From an uncultured Armatimonadota bacterium (lineage in GTDB: Bacteria; Armatimonadota; Fimbriimonadia; Fimbriimonadales; Fimbriimonadaceae): a DNA stretch of 42,350 nt. The DNA is taken from contig CAIUHP010000044.1 in NCBI GenBank assembly GCA_903899015.1, positions 1 through 42,350 on the forward strand, written 5' to 3'. Shown piece by piece: positions 40,933 through 42,350 of this stretch. Position numbers and translations under genes: made by a program. Every line of letters begins with the position of its first letter. Position 1 is the stretch's first letter. The notes under the pieces were generated by a model, which had not been told where the DNA came from, searched no databases, and saw only the letters and a list, made by a program, of their open reading frames with translations.

Positions 40933-42135
40933 TCAAATCTGCTCAAACAGAAAGACACCCTTCTTGTTTGCAATCACGATGTCTTCGCGACCATCGTGAT
41001 TCACGTCTTGCACCACAAAATGGGTTCCGACGCCGGAGTCTTCGTCGATGACAGTTCGCACCCACTCCACTCCTTTTTTCGTTCGGCTCATTTCATATCG
41101 CACTAATAAAGCAGGTTCGTTTGCTCCCAAATCTTTGTTGGGACCGTGAGCCCAGAATCTTTTCCCCGTCACGATGTTGAGCTGCTTTCTCCGACCAAAA
41201 TGTCCCAACACCAGAGAGTGGGTTTGAGAGATCGTGTCATCGATCAGGTGGCTCCGAAATCCCGCCCCATTTGCAAGTTGCTCGTGCCACCAAACGCCCC
41301 GGTCGTGGGCAGAACTGCTGATGACATCGGGCAAATGATCTCCATTTATATCCAGAACTGGCATATGCGCACATGGAGGTCCCAGATCCGCCTTGACGAA
41401 CGTCCAAGGTTCGCTGCGAGGATTCGCAGGCGCAACGTAATAGCCCTCGTTTGTAATAATCTCGTTGCGTCCGTCGGCGTTAATGTCACCTACTCCCAAA
41501 CCGTGCCAGTAACGCTGCGAACCTGGCTCTTTCTTTTCGCTGACACGATGAAAGTTCCACTCCGCATAAGGATCTGTAGCAGGTTCAAACCAGCCGACAT
41601 AGTCATCGTCAGTCCCCATCACGAGCACCCGCTTGCCATTCTTAAATAGATCGACATAGTGCGGAGTTTCGTCGCAAGCGCTACGCCAAACCAGATGCTC
41701 CTTCCAAGGTTGATTCAATCCTTTCGGATTTTCACGCCATACGACCTTTTCTCCCGGCATCCCAACAACTAGCTGATCCACCCACCCGTCGTGATTGAAG
41801 TCTTCGGCCCAACTCAAAAACGCATTGCTGTAGCCAGTTGCCGGGTCGACAAATTGGAACGGCGCGATCTCATACGGTGTCCAATGGGGAGCCTCGTACC
41901 AAACATTCCCCACCAAAATGTCCAGTTTCCCATCCCGATTCACATCCGCAACCGCCACACTCTCCGCCACAAACCGTGAATCAAGAACAGTTTTCTTGAA
42001 ACGAACTTCCCTTTGATCCTCTGCCCAACCAAAGATTTCACCCGGAAGGAGTGTCTCCTTCAGCATCAAAGCCGAAGCCGCCCCCGCGTGCGTCAAAAGT
42101 CGTCGACGACTCAAGTAATCAGGTTGGTTCCCCAC
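40933..42135 (-). CDS. Tat-exported FG-GAP/VCBS repeat protein
   Basis: The 400-residue product starts with a twin-arginine signal (LSRRRLLTHAGAASALML), so it is probably exported folded. The rest is repeated beta-propeller blades with the Asp-rich motif of VCBS/FG-GAP repeats. Examples are VADVNRDGKLDILVGN, EDFNHDGWVDQLVVG, VGDINADGRNEIITNEG, LDINGDHLPDVISSS and QDVNHDGREDIVIANKKG, each with the DxNxDGxxD calcium-binding loop. The number of clear repeats is at least five. Such proteins may bind carbohydrate or protein ligands outside the cell. The substrate is unknown. Confidence 0.88.
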   Translation of the reverse strand: MGNQPDYLSRRRLLTHAGAASALMLKETLLPGEIFGWAEDQREVRFKKTVLDSRFVAESVAVADVNRDGKLDILVGNVWYEAPHWTPYEIAPFQFVDPATGYSNAFLSWAEDFNHDGWVDQLVVGMPGEKVVWRENPKGLNQPWKEHLVWRSACDETPHYVDLFKNGKRVLVMGTDDDYVGWFEPATDPYAEWNFHRVSEKKEPGSQRYWHGLGVGDINADGRNEIITNEGYYVAPANPRSEPWTFVKADLGPPCAHMPVLDINGDHLPDVISSSAHDRGVWWHEQLANGAGFRSHLIDDTISQTHSLVLGHFGRRKQLNIVTGKRFWAHGPNKDLGANEPALLVRYEMSRTKKGVEWVRTVIDEDSGVGTHFVVQDVNHDGREDIVIANKKGVFLFEQI

Positions 42136-42293
42136 GATTCGTATTCTATCTCCACAATGCCGGTAGTAAAGCGTCGTTACAAGCCCTAGGTCGGCTACGC
42201 CTAAGAAGTGAGGGAAATGTGGGCTCTAGATCATTCGTGGGGGCAGGCAACCTCTTCATTTTTCTGACACAACTGTCATTGAGGTGAAAGATT

Positions 42294-42350
42294 GTGTTCA
42301 ATTCGGAGGCTTTGGTCGGCCTGCCCTTTTTCGAGGTTACCGGAACTCGC
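42294..42350 (+). CDS. start of an unknown gene (truncated by window end)
   Basis: From GTG 42294, with GAGGTG about seven bases upstream, an open frame runs 19 codons (MFNSEALVGLPFFEVTGTR) to the window end. The ribosome-binding site and uninterrupted frame make this plausible, but the piece is too short to identify. Confidence 0.4.
   Translation, partial: MFNSEALVGLPFFEVTGTR

Overview
This 42.35 kb window is an ordinary bacterial chromosomal segment of moderate GC (roughly the low 50s percent by eye). It has tightly packed genes on both strands, twin-arginine and lipoprotein export signals, an outer-membrane beta-barrel protein and many secreted carbohydrate-active proteins. This mix suggests a Gram-negative, carbohydrate-degrading heterotroph. 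An Armatimonadota (Fimbriimonadia-like) origin is my best guess from overall gene character, but it is inference and no marker here proves it. No phage, insertion sequence or CRISPR array is visible.

Layout. Bases 1-1398 hold the conserved obg(partial)-nadD-rsfS operon with a strong terminator. Bases 1414-6582 hold a secreted alpha/alpha-barrel protein and, convergent to it, an M61 peptidase with a two-domain carbohydrate-binding-like protein. The second domain of the latter is cut by an in-frame TAG. Bases 6699-18353 form a fermentation/stress block: a lipoprotein, a flavin-binding PNPOx-like protein, a Mg2+ P-type ATPase, acetate kinase overlapping phosphoketolase, a very large secreted glycosidase-like protein and a tandem universal stress protein. 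Bases 18493-21364 hold an outer-membrane protein, tRNA-Thr(CGT) with its terminator, and a GH44 glucanase. Bases 21517-27000 hold a class III nucleotidyl cyclase, 4-hydroxyphenylpyruvate dioxygenase, full-length DsbD and a REC-GGDEF diguanylate cyclase. Bases 27282-31447 hold a polysaccharide-deacetylase-fold protein lacking catalytic residues, a YkgJ cysteine-cluster protein, a GH29 fucosidase-like enzyme, a small EamA protein, a VanZ-like protein and a DinB-fold protein.

Bases 31507-35423 hold the most distinctive system: a two-gene operon, hen1-pnkp, encoding a complete bacterial RNA repair pathway (3'-terminal 2'-O-methylation, end healing and ligation). It is a described system, but an attractive accessory module. 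Bases 35439-42350 hold a secreted alpha/beta hydrolase divergent from an XRE-cupin regulator with a palindrome between them, a two-component pair whose regulator has an unusual start region, a small unknown protein whose start codon sits in a hairpin, a Tat-exported FG-GAP/VCBS protein and the beginning of another gene.

How the genes fit together: Xfp and AckA turn sugar phosphates into acetate plus ATP. The Mg2+ ATPase, PNPOx-like protein and universal stress protein nearby resemble low-energy or low-oxygen stress regulons known in other bacteria. The GH44, GH29, two barrel proteins and CBM-like protein point to polysaccharide use. The points most worth a second look are the in-frame TAG at 3883-3885, the deacetylase that has lost its NodB residues, the Hen1-Pnkp operon, the non-AUG start question at 38480, and the palindromes at 37513 and 40583.
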